Assembly: GCA_001662425.1 (NCBI GenBank)
Contig: BDDC01001058.1
Coordinates: 1 to 34,592, forward strand
From: Chlamydomonas sphaeroides
Lineage: Eukaryota; Chlorophyta; Chlorophyceae; Chlamydomonadales; Chlamydomonadaceae
Length of the DNA stretch: 34,592 nucleotides
Direction: 5' to 3'
Part shown: positions 21,301-33,300 of the stretch, in pieces
Layout: every line of letters begins with the position of its first letter
Numbering within the stretch: position 1 is the first letter of the stretch
Notes under the pieces: model-generated
The model's input: only the letters and a program-made list of their open reading frames with translations
Told to the model about the DNA's origin: nothing
The model's database searches: none
Program-made: the position numbers and the translations under genes

Positions 21301-24300
21301 GCCCATCTGTACGTCTGTTCGTTGGCCGATCCCGGTGGCTGTTGCGGGATCGTGTGTGTACCTGAATAGCCCCGCCCGCCTATTCCATACCCGCTAAGCG
21401 CGCTGTCTGTGCCGCCGCTCGGCTGGCCGCCGCAGGGTCCGGCTGGCTGGGGGTTCCGACAGCTCGCAGGGCCGACTCGAGGTGGGAAGGGTCGGTCCTG
21501 GGGACGGCCACGCAGCCAGGAGTGAGGGGTGAGGGTTGAGGGGTGCGCAACGCCCCAGGGTTAGTGCCATTGGCGACGGACGATTACGGGTCTGCGGCGG
21601 CCCTTGATATTGCACGCAGCCATCGTCTATCAATGCGATGCAGCTTGTTGCACTCTGATTGCAGCGTCAATAACTTGGTGGAGTTCCATATGGCACATAC
21701 ACGATGCCTGACAGGAGGGGTCACTCTGACGGGCGTCATCACCAGTAGGCTCGTATCGATGCGGATCTTGCTCCTCGCCGCCGCCTCCGTCGGGCTGCAG
21801 GTGTACCGCAAGGGCGTGTGGGGCACCGCATGTGCCAGCCTGGCGCCAAATGGCACCGCAGACACTGTCATCTTTGACGACTCGGTGCGTTATTACCTTG
21901 ATTACTTCTGCGTGCGTGCTCATTATCGCTTTATACATTAACATAGCGTGTGCCGAGTGTGAGCTTCTGTTCTACTTGACACTTGGACATACAGGCAGCC
22001 ACGGCCTGCAAGCAGGCCAGCTGACGCCGATCCGCTTGGCTGGCGCGCGATGGGCTTGGGGTAAAGGGCTTCAGCAGGGTTGAGCGCTGCTGCCATGCCT
22101 TCGCCGTCTTGGGTAGCTCGGAGCCGGGTCCCAACCACGCCGCATCCTGCGCGCCACTGCATGCCCTCGACGCCTGCAGGCCGTGCTGGCGGTGTGCAAG
22201 CAGCTGGGCTTCGCCACCTCCAAGCGCCAAGGTGGGCCCGGCCGCACCAGCCCCTGCGTCGGCCGCCGCAGCCAATATGCACCCCAGCTAGCTGCTGCTC
22301 TGCGTCTGTCGTGTGTCCTTGCAGCTTTGCGTTTATACCTCCTCCACTAGCTATGCCCTTTAAACAGGAACTAGCCTCAATTTGACCCCTCACACACAGC
22401 CCCAACGCACACCGCCCAATGTCCCGCGCGTTCGTCGCCGGATCGCGCTCCTAGCACACGCTGTGCTTACTGACACCCGGCGTGCCTGTGGCACGCGTCC
22501 CATCCCGCCCGCCTGCCGTGCCCTCATCAGGCGCGTTGTGGTCGTTCTACACAGGCTCGCTGCCGCGGCCCTCCAACGGCTCAGTGCTCACCGCGCTGAA
22601 CAGCTGCCCGCCGGACGCCGACCACATCCTCGACTGGTGCGCAACGAACGCCGTGCGTCCGCAAAGCCCTGCGTTACTGTACCCACTGGAGCCCAGCCGG
22701 CCCTGTGCCCCAAGCGGCACCGCCGAGGGCCAGGGTGCACAGTTGGGCGATTGATCGTCAAGGCTGCCCACACAGCACATGGCTTTGCGGTAGGGGCAGG
22801 CGCTGCCGGTTCGCCCGCAACGCGACTGACACGGGCACGCCGCCGCCTCCTGCCTGCCCCCGCACGGCAGCGGGCGCTTGTCAACCGCAAGCCGCGGCAC
22901 TTGCGCCAACAACACCATCCCCGGGCAGGGTGCGTCGGATGGGATGGATGGGATTGGACGATTGGACGATTGGACGATTGGATGATTGGACGATTGGACG
23001 ATTGGACGATTGGACGATTGGGCGATTGGGCGATTGGACGATGTGGATGCGGATGCAGGCGGGGGCCGAAAGGGGGGCATCCCCAGACAGCGTACGTGCG
23101 TCAATTCGGCTTGGGCCTGGGCGGCATTGGCACGTGTGGTGTGCGTGTGCATGCGAAAAGCTATACATTAGCGTGGCCCTTGTGATAGTCGGTTACACAT
23201 AAACGGTTACTGCTGGTACAGCGGCCGGACAGTGGCGCGCAAGTTGGATCCCAGCCACCGACGCACGCACACGGTGTCGGGTATATGTTGCTTGATTATT
23301 ATGAGCACACGCAGCTTTATATCTGCTGCTCGGGCTTGCCTGGCCGGCCAGGGCGGGAGGTGCACATACGGGAGCTGCACAGCGCAGCCGCCGGACGCAG
23401 TGCCGAAGCATGCAGCACGTCGAGCATAACCAAACATGCACGCATGCAGTGTTGCGATGCTATGCCGTGAGGGGCTGTGAACACACGCCCCGCCCGACCC
23501 ATCCCCTTACCGGTGCTTGGTCCCCCACGCACCCCACAGACGTGTACGTCAAGTGCTACTCCAGCGTGCCCATCCCGCCCCTCGTGGAGCCGCGCGCCTT
23601 GTGCAGGTGCGGGAGTGTTTGTGTTTGTGTGCGTGTGCGTGGTTGCGTGCGGGGGCGGGGCGGCGGGGGCGGGGTGGGCCGCTGCTGACACTGTGAAGGG
23701 GGCACACGCGGGCCAGGCAGCGGCCACGGCTCGTCCCGTGGTGGCGGCGGTAGCGTTGCAGTGGACAGGGCGGGCATGGTGTGCCGCGCACCCAGAGGCA
23801 GGGCCTTGCTTGGCCGCAAGCACCAGCCCTGCTGATGACTGGACCGACCCAGCAGGCCCTGGCGCGCAGCTGCACGCACGCACGCACCGCCATGTGCGCA
23901 ACCCACCCTGGTGCCGCCCCTGCTGTCGTAAACCTGCCCTCGTTGCCGCCTTCCCTCCCTCCCAGCGACCCCTGGAGCACAAAGGCCACCATCCCGCCCG
24001 TGGCCGGAGCCAGCGTGATGCTGGTGGGCCAGTTTGACGACGACGCCGACGACACGGGCGACAGGGCGCAGGTGGGGGCATGTGGGCGCGCCGGCCAGGC
24101 CCCATAGCAACACACGTGTGGCTTCTACCGACTCGATTAAGTCACGATGCGACGGCTGCCAGGCCAAAGGCCCCCCCCTCCCACATGCGACCGCTCGCTG
24201 CGGCCCCGCAGCAATCTTGGGGGCCCTGCCCCTCGATCAACCTGATGGCCGAAGTGCCCATGGGCGCTTGCCTGATGTCTGGCTGCCGCTGCTGCCGCAA

Positions 24301-27300
24301 AGCAGCCGGGGCTGCCGTCAGGCGCTCACGACGTCCTTGACACGCACCTTCCCCGGCGTGTTACCCAACAACCTTGCCCCCTTCATCCGGCCCCCTCAGG
24401 ACATCCTGCTGGTCCAGTACGCCTCGGACGGCACACTGAAGGGCCACGCCGCTTACGGCCGGGCCTGGGGCAGCTCCTTTGACGCGGAGGCGGACATCAA
24501 CTTTGGGCCCTGCGCTCGGCCCGAGGCGCTGCTGCTGGCCGACATGAACGGCGACGGCCGCGACGACATGGTCGCGATGACGTCGATGCGCGTGTCGGTG
24601 AGAATAAATTCCTTGCTATGCACAACTACGCCGTGTCTCGCAACTGTGAAAGCAATCAAGATATAGCAAACGGAAACCGGCAGGGTCGATTCCGTCAGCA
24701 AGCGGCAACCGCGAAGACATCTACTTCTATGCACTTGCCACGCAAAATGGGGGCGGCAAGCGGCAAGCGGCAGGATGGGTTTTACGCAAAACCGGCCGAG
24801 GCCGAGCGATACGCGGAAATGGCCGAGCGAGCGATTTGATTACGCCTTTACTGCTTCCTCGCATTACCGTCCTTCGGGCTCATCGTAGTGCAATTGCTTT
24901 TTACTTTTAGCATGCAAACTGCGAGGGCCCTGGCAGGGGCCTGGTGCTTGGCGGGGCGAGGGGTTCGAGGGCTCGCTTCGGTGACCCCCATTGCCAGGTA
25001 GCCACGCCGCCTCTCTCGCCTTGCCTCGTCCCTCCCCATCCCCGCCCACACCAGGTGGCTCTGGCCAGCGGCGCTCGCTCCTTCGCGCCTCTTGCCACCT
25101 GGCTGGACCTAGGCAGCGGCCCCTACCGCCTGGACACCTCCAACACCACCACGCGCTCCTACATGTGGGTGCACGGGGTGCTGATGGAGGGCTGGCGGGG
25201 GGGGAGGGGAACAATCAATATGAAATCAGGAAAAGAGGTACCGGGGGCCTCGCGGCAGCGCACCACCGCACCTGGCGCGCTGGGACGCCGATGGGCGGCT
25301 TCCGGCCTGCTGCAGCAGACGAGGCCGGCCGTGGGGCGGGGGCGGTCTGGCCTGCATGACTGATACATGCCGGCCCACTTCTTGACATGCGTGATGCGAT
25401 GTGCCTCTCGCTCCCCTCACGCCGCTTGTTACCCTCACTCCTCTCGTGCCATGAACGCAGGTTGGTCGACGTCACGGGCGACGGCGCGGCAGACATGGTG
25501 CGCCACATACACGTTTTAGAAACGACGGTATCGCGTGACGACGACGTGACGACATCGTGCTGTCAAGTGCCAGTACCAGCGCCAGCATGTCGCTCGCGCA
25601 CAAAGCGAGGCGCCCCATGCCTTGGCCGCTACGTGACCTCAGCCACCGCCCATCCACCCGGGCCATGCCCCCCAGGTCATGTTCGACCAGGCCTCACTGC
25701 GCCTGGGCTACTACCGCAGCAACCGCGTCAGCGCCCTGCTCGACGGTGAGGGGGAGAAGAGGAGCGCGGCACTGCGCATGGGGGGCCTTCGTTGCTTGCA
25801 GGGGCAGTCAAGCTGCCGGCGTCATCGCCGCATATCTTGGCTGAGGAGGCACGCACTGGGAGGCAGATGGACGCGGTGCTGCCACGAGCGCATACCCTAC
25901 CCTGCCCCTCGTGCGTGCCTCGACCAGACACGGATGGCGACGGCATCACCTGGTTCGAGCTTACCACAATCTCCGCCAGGTAGGGCAAGGCCGGGCGTCA
26001 CCGGCTCTTGCGGGCAATGCCGCAGGCCGCTGCGGCCTGTGCCCTCTGAGCTCTGGCTGAGCTGCCGGGGCGCGTCCGTCGACACCAGCCCCAACCGGCG
26101 GACCGCCATCTCCCCCATCTCCGAAGACTGTCAGCGGGCCTGCCTGACCGTGCGTGTTCGCTGACGCCAGCACCGCCGGGCACGCCTCCCCGCTCCCTGC
26201 GTGCCTCCTCCATCCCGTCCCCAGGTGCGCCTCCCTGGGCGAGGACTGCTTCCTGCTCGCGACCGACGTCAACCAAGACGGCCTGACTGACGTGGCCCTG
26301 GTGCGTTGCGGCCCTATAGCAGCCCTGAGGCTGGTAACTAGCATAGTTATCTCATACCCCTAGTGACTGGCTTATTTGCCTTACTAGCCTCGTTTCAGTA
26401 CGTCGCCCTGGTGCGTTGCGGGTCGTGCGTGGTGGGGGGTGGGGGGCCGTGGGGCCCTTGCCTACCCTGCCTGGGGCGGACGGCGACACGTGCACGTGCA
26501 CCCGACAGTAGTGCCGGGCGGTAGCGCCGACGCGCGCCGCGGTGCGTTCGTTGCGCGCTTGGTCGTCGTGGTCGTGGTAGGCTAGGTAGGCAGGGTCCTC
26601 TTGTTCGAGGCGAACGGCGGTGGCACGTGTGTGTGGCTCTGTGGTGATGCGAGACACGTGCTCCCTGCGCCTGCCACGGCATGTGGAGCCCATGGCGTGC
26701 GCCCTCGCTCCCATGTGCACTCCCTAGCTCCACTCTGCCCCGTGTGTGCCCTCACCTGAGATGGGCCACTGATGATGCCCGCCATCCGTCTCCTGCCCCC
26801 ATCCATCAGGTCTACCTGGACCGCCTCACGGCCGAGCGCGAGGTGTACCTCACTTTTGTGGCCACCAGCCCGCCCGCGCCGCTGTCCTGGCACCTGTCCT
26901 CACCCGCCTTCTTCCCCCGCGGCGCCTGCACCTCGCCCTGGGCTGTTGTCATGGGCCAGGTGCGGCGACAGAGCGCGTTGCGCGCCGCGGCGCTGCGAGC
27001 TGTCGTCCTGTACTCTAAGCCCTAGCTAGAGAGCGGCCCTGACCCTGACCGTTCCTGATCTGGCCAGCCCTGAAAGGCAGTGTGTTCCAGTTGTGGGCCC
27101 ATCAATCCCGCCTTCACGACCCTCGCTCGCATCCGCAGTTTGTGGGGACCAAGGGCCCCATCGACGACAGCACTGCCGGAGCCACGGGCCCCCAAATCGC
27201 CTGCATCTCCTCCTACGACGCCCGCGTCTACGTCTCCGGCCTGGGCCCCTGGGGCGTGCTGCCGGGCGCACCCACACGTGTGCACGCGCGTGACGTTGAC

Positions 27301-30300
27301 CTGGACGGCCGCGATGACCTGCTGGTGCTCACCGTGTCCGGGTCCTACTACATGCTCAGCAGCGGCAGCGGCTTCGGGCAGCCCCTCAGCACGGCGAGCT
27401 TCGACCTTCCCGCGTCCGTGACGGTGCCGGGCAGCGCGCGGAAGGCCCTCGGCGAGACGGATGCGAGTGAGTACATACGTCAGCAGGGGGGCGCGGCGAG
27501 GGCTTTGCCAGCGGATGTCTGCTTTTCCGACCGATGGCCCCGACCGACTCAGCCCTACCCTACCCGCCCCCGCCCCGCAGCTGCGTCAATCGTGGTGGCG
27601 TCTGCCAGGCCCATTGCCGCGGCGCCCGTGGAGCAGCGCTGCCCCCAGCCCAACCGGCTAGTGGCGTACTACTCCAACCGCCGCCCCGACATGTCGCCCG
27701 CCTGCACCAGCGCGCAGGCCATCACGCGCGGCAGCACGCCGCTGCAGCGCGCGTCGGACGCCACGCACGTCATCTTCGCGCACCTGGTCCCCAACGCCGA
27801 TGCGCTAGGCCTGGACTTTGCTAGCGAGAAGGACCGCGGCGCCGTCGCCAACCTCGACAGGTGCGGGCGCGCTCATGCTAGACGACTCTTTCGGATAGCT
27901 AGTAACGGCCCTCGCCAGTGCGAAAGGCGTGTAGGTAGCCCTACAAGATGTATGGCCCCTGCCGCCTGGTCCCCCGTTCCCCTAACCCCGCAGCAACCTG
28001 CGCGCGGTGGACCCCGACATTAAGGTGCTCGTGTCGGTGGGCGGCGATGGCCAGGACGGCGGCTACCAGCTCATCGTGCTCAACGAGCAGTCCATATCCG
28101 AGTTCACCAACGCATCGCTCGCATTCCTCGCCCGCAACCGTCTGGACGGACTGGAAGTCAGGTGCGCGTGGCCGGGCCAGCATCAGCTTTACAAGTACGG
28201 CCGGCACGCGTTGCCGAGACGTGCTGCCAACGACCCAACGCCAACGTGGCCACTGCAGCCCCATTAGCCCAGCAGTGCGCTGCTGCGTTGTGTGCCGTGG
28301 CCCCCGCCGCCCGGCGGCGTCTATCAAGGACTCGTCTATCTGCCCCGCCTCCCTGCCTGACTATCCAGCTATGTGAGCCCTGACCTCCCTCCTCCCTCGC
28401 TCCCTGCCTCCCTTCCGATGCCCTGACCGCAGCTGGCCCTCGCTGACGGCTGACATGGTGCGCGCTAGCTAGCCGCCTGGCCGCCGGCCGGGGCGTTGCA
28501 GTCGGTGTCCTGAATGGGCAACAGCTAGCGCCCCTCGACGCCGTCTCTCCCAGCGCTTACTTGCCGTCGTGCGCAAACCCTTAATGTTGTGATGCCCCAC
28601 TGCCTCCCACACTCCAGGTGCCTCTTTTCCTGGATCTCATGTCGGCGCTGTCCTCGGGGCTGGGCGCTGCCGGAAAGCTGCTGGCTCTGGCGCTGCCGCC
28701 GCGCGAGGCCTACCTGGAGCTGCCCTGGCACCGGCTGGGCCAGCTGACAGACATGATCAACTTCCAGGTGCGTGCGTGATGGGGACACGGCGACGTCCCT
28801 TCATCATGCCGTGCACCGGGCACATGTCGTAGTGGTCCAGATGACCCCGGCGTGCGGTCCATGTTCGTTGTCACTTGCCGGCAGCCCTGACCTGATGCTT
28901 TGCTGGCCCCGAGCCGCGCAGGCATTTGACGTGAGCGGCGACGAGGTGCTAGGCACGCTGCCGTACGTGGAGACGCCCCTCTTCAGCTGCCTCGAGACCA
29001 ACGGGCTGAGCGTCAACACCATGATCGACAGAGTGAGCTCGTGCAGCCTGCCTTTCGCGCGTGACGGAGGCCTCGGCCAAGTAGCTGCTGGGCGTGGCCG
29101 TGCGAGCTAACACCCCGCCACCCTGGCCGGCGCTTGCCTTGCCGCAGATCCTGGCCGCCGGAGCGCCGCCGCAGCGCATCACGCTGGTGGCTTCGGCCCT
29201 TGGCCGCAGCTTTGTGCTGGATGGCGACGGCTTGGTCGGAGGTGAGCCCGCGCCCGCGCGCAGCAGGGTTGCGTCCATGCTCGGCACCACAGCATAACAC
29301 ACACGCAGCGGTCTAGACAAATCTCATTCCTGGTCGTCACGCGCGGCCCGTACCTACACCCGATGCAGGCCCTGGCAGCCCCGGCCCCTGCATGGGCGCC
29401 GAGGGCCTGCTGGACCAGGCCGAGCTGCGGCAGCTGGTCCCACCGGGCGGCGCCAAACTCAACGTCGAGGCCTTCGCCAGCTTTGCGCCCTACTCGGAGA
29501 ACCAGTGGGCGCACTTCGAGGACCCCATGACCATCACCAGCAAGGTACGTAACGGTGCACCTTGAACACGTCGCGGGAGGTCTGAGGTGCTGGCAAAGCT
29601 GCCAGCCGCCCGTGGTCGCTACATGGCATGGGCAGTCCCCTGAGGGATGCGTTGGCCAGAGGAGTGTGCGAGGTTGTGAGCCGATGTTGAGTTGACCAAC
29701 TCAGGCGCCGTCCCATGGGCCCGGCCCTGCACGCTCTTTCACGCCTCCGCCCGCAACAGGTTTGCTTCGCCGACTACCACTGCCTGGGCGGCGTGGGTCT
29801 GTGGGATGTCGACGGCGACACCTTTGGCGAGCTAGTCGACGCTCTAGCGGAGGCCGTGTACGGCGACCCGGCCGTGTGCAACGGTGGGCGCTTTGCGCTG
29901 TAGGCCCGTCCAACAGGCACGACTCAAAGCACGTCTGCTGCTGAGCTTCTCAGTCTCAACAAAGCTCATGCGCATGGTTACGCACTGCAGCATGCTGTCA
30001 AGTCCTACTCCATCCACATTTTTACCTCGCAGCCTACGAGACGCCCGAGTGCACAAACACCGTGTCATCCTACGGCACCACGAATTTGGGCTCCCCGGAG
30101 ATGGTTGCCACCGTCGGCTCGTCCGAGTACCTGCTGTATCAGGTGCGCCGCCGACTGGTCTAATCATCTTGACACTATAATGATCTTGCGATTACAGTAA
30201 CATGCGGTTACCGCAAACCATGCCATCAGCGATCGAGCATCCAAGCAGCTCTGGCCCCACCTCCCGGCCCGCGACCGCAGGTCCGCAAGCCGTGGGACGA

Positions 30301-33300
30301 CGCCCGAGCGCACTGCCGCGCCGTGGACGGCGACCTGGCGGCCATCACCAGCAGCGGCGAGTCGTCGGCCGTGTTTAGCCTCTTCACAAACTGGGCCGGT
30401 AGCGGCACGCTGGGCGAGTCCGACATCTACCAGGGCCGCACAGTCATGGTCTGGCTGGGCGGCGGCGACGCAGGTGGGTGGGGAGCTGGGGCGCTCCGCC
30501 GGTCATAATCTCGGAATGAGTCTTGACCTACCTGATCCGGCGCCTTGTCAGCGAGCGCGCTCGAGTGCTCGTAAAGCCGCCACAGCTGAGTCATCCGTCC
30601 TCTCGATCCCGCATCGCCTGACCGCCTTTGACCACGCACGCAGTCCAAGAGGGCCGCTTCGTGTGGGCCAACACCAGCAAGGACTTTACCTTCACGTCCT
30701 GGGCGGCGGGCCAGCCCGACGGGCGGTGAGAGGCTCAGTGGGCTCACAGCGTGCAACCTCCACTGCTGTGCCCATTCGCGTGCCTTCTCCTTGCGCCTCA
30801 TCCTGCTGCAGTCGCCGATCCAGACCGCTCCCTGCCGCACGGCCCCCTGCCGAACCCTGCCACATCGCTTTGCTCCGGGTGCCGGCAACAATCGCAACCA
30901 CAGTCATCCCCAAGCATACATACATAAAGGAGCTCATTGAAGAAACATGCATGAAGTCCTGGCGTGCTCTCCACACACCATGTGCAACCTTTTCCGCTGG
31001 CGTCCATGTCGCTCTAACGCAGGCCCACGCGCATCCGCACCCCTTTGCCCCACAGGTTCGGTGGCGAGGACTGCCTCTCAGCTGCTATCCAGCTGGCGGG
31101 CAGCACTGGCGGAGGCCTGCGCCAGGTGGTGGGAGACCGCGCAGAGTGGTACGACCTGGCATGTGAGTCAAGAGAGGGATTCGCACTGCGCCTGTCCTCG
31201 TTGTACGTACAAGGTACATTGTGCGTGGCCGTGTGTCCCCAACAGGCTCTGCCGCACTGCCGTTCGTGTGCCAGCGCCAGCGCCGTACGGCCGGCTCGGA
31301 GCTGGGCTCGGCCAAGCGCGTGCCGTGGCTGACCAGCACCTACCTCGCGTTCCCGCCGACCGAGGCGGGCCAGCCAGACCGCATGGAGACCATGGGTGAC
31401 GGCCAAAAGATCTGCCGAACGTACGGGGTGAGTACGGGGCTTAAGCATCGAGCCAAGGAGTTTCCGGGCTTTTGCAAGGCGGCGGGATGGGCCTCCCCTA
31501 ACCGTGGAGTGTTATCCTCTGCAAAGGAGATCCCCTTCGTTCTTCCCGGCCGGCACAGGGCGAGCTGCCGTCCCTCACGGACTACTTCACCCGCGGCGAG
31601 ATCACGACCGAGTACCACCGAGACCTGCCTCCCTTCATGTGGCTGGGGCTGCGGTCATACGGCGAGGGCGAGGTGCGGCCGGCATGGCTGGGCAGCGCTA
31701 CCCACCCAGCGTACAGGGGCGAAACCACATACACGACCTGGCCTTACCTCACTCCTAACAATGGCCAACCCGACCGCGCCGGCAGCTCTACTGGAGCGAT
31801 GGCTCGTACTCCACGGACGGCCTGCTCAACGCGTGGGAGCCGGGCGAGTTCGGCGACGCGGCGTGCGCCATCATCGTGGGGCCCCTGGGGGCCAACGTCA
31901 CACTGCGGGTACGGCGGCAGCACGGCCCTGCAAACCCCAAGCCACTCACAGCCCCGCCGCCCAGCCACCGCCTCATGCACCGTATTCGTACCCCAACTTC
32001 ACACGCCTTGCAGGCCTGCACGTGAAATCCTCGCTCTGCGCCCCGTGCTCCCATCCTGCCGAGCCCCACACCTACAGGTCGACGGCATCTACAGCGTCTG
32101 GAACGCAAGCGCCACGCGCGGCGCCGTGCGCACCAGCCCGCCGCCGCCGAGGCCCCCGTCCCCCAGGCCGCCAGCCCCCGGCACCCCGTCGCCCCCATCG
32201 CCCAACGCGCCAGCCCTGGACTTCCCGCTGCCCCCTCCGTCCAGCCCGGCCAAGCAGCCGTCGCCTCCCCCTCCGGCGGACCCCTCGGTCACCTACTTCC
32301 TGCCACAGGGCGTCTACTCGCTGTCGTGCCAGGAGCGCATGCCGGTGGTGTGCCAGCAGTCGCAGCTCTCCCTCAACCTCAACCCCATCTTCAGCTGCCT
32401 CACGCGCCTCGACGGCTACGCCTACATGGTCCCTGGCGAGCGCGTCTCGCCGCCCTGGCCCGTCCCCGTGTCGGATGAGCTCGACTGCGCCGTGCGCTGC
32501 ATGCTGTCGCCGAGGTGTGGAGGGGCCCATGTCTTGCAGTGTCTGTACATATAGTTGAAACACGTCGGACGTTGCTTTTGTGGGCAGGGCCGCGTGACGG
32601 GGTATGGACAGCTGCCCTTATGCCCCGGCCCCCCACCTGTCCTGCCCCCCCAGGTGTGTGTACTACACCTATCTGCCCCTCTGGCGCCCGGCAGGCTTCC
32701 CGCCGCTCGACCCCGTCACGACCGATGTCGACGCCGTGCCGCACTCGTGCTACCTCATGGCACGGCCCTGGCCCGCTGCCGCGGCGTCGCGGTTCGTGCC
32801 CAAAAACAACTCGCGCGTGGCTCGAGGTGACCGGGTGTGCTTCCGAGCCAGCGCGGTCTTCAAGTGAGTCTGGCGTACACCTCGGGCCATGAGTTTGCTC
32901 ATAAACTATGGCCTACGATTTATGACCTTTGGTACCCATAAATTGATGTTGCCATCGACATGCGTGAATTGAAGTGAGCCGACCCAGTCGGCAGCAGGTG
33001 AAGCAGTCGCGAAGGTGGCCCAACCAAAGCGTGTCGCCTCCCCCTGCCCATGGCCCCAACCCCGCAGCGCCGAGGAGTTTGGCCTGGACGACCCTTTGCT
33101 CATCAAGCCGCCTACCGCCACCAGTCCCCTGTTCGGCGCCCCCTCGCCATCCGGCGCCGTCAACACCACCGCCGTGCCCTTCTCCATCCTCTGCGCGCCC
33201 GAGAGCCGCCAGCCCGTCGTCGGGGCCGTCACGCTGCTGCTGCACAACGTCACGCGCGCCGTGCAGGACGTGGGGGCGACCTGCGACGGCGTCCGCCGCG

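Noticed and set aside
21990..22030. Possible extra SRCR exon encoding AATACKQA
   Set aside because: It is followed by a stop and lacks a donor; the real VCKQLGF exon lies at 22180-22231. The likeness comes from a short palindrome gcctgcaagcaggc.
22953..23042. Regular short repeats resembling a CRISPR array
   Set aside because: The units are 8 bases and directly adjacent without unique spacers; the array lies inside a spliceosomal intron, so it is a minisatellite.
28130..28457. Active chitinase
   Set aside because: The catalytic Glu position is Pro and the third Asp of the motif is Ser, so hydrolysis by the family's mechanism is not expected.
32515..32554. Gene end at the TAG at 32552-32554 after exon 47
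   Set aside because: A GTGTGG donor at 32515 and a C-rich acceptor at 32653 join the cysteine pattern of the PAN-like segment in phase, and the downstream exons continue the frame.
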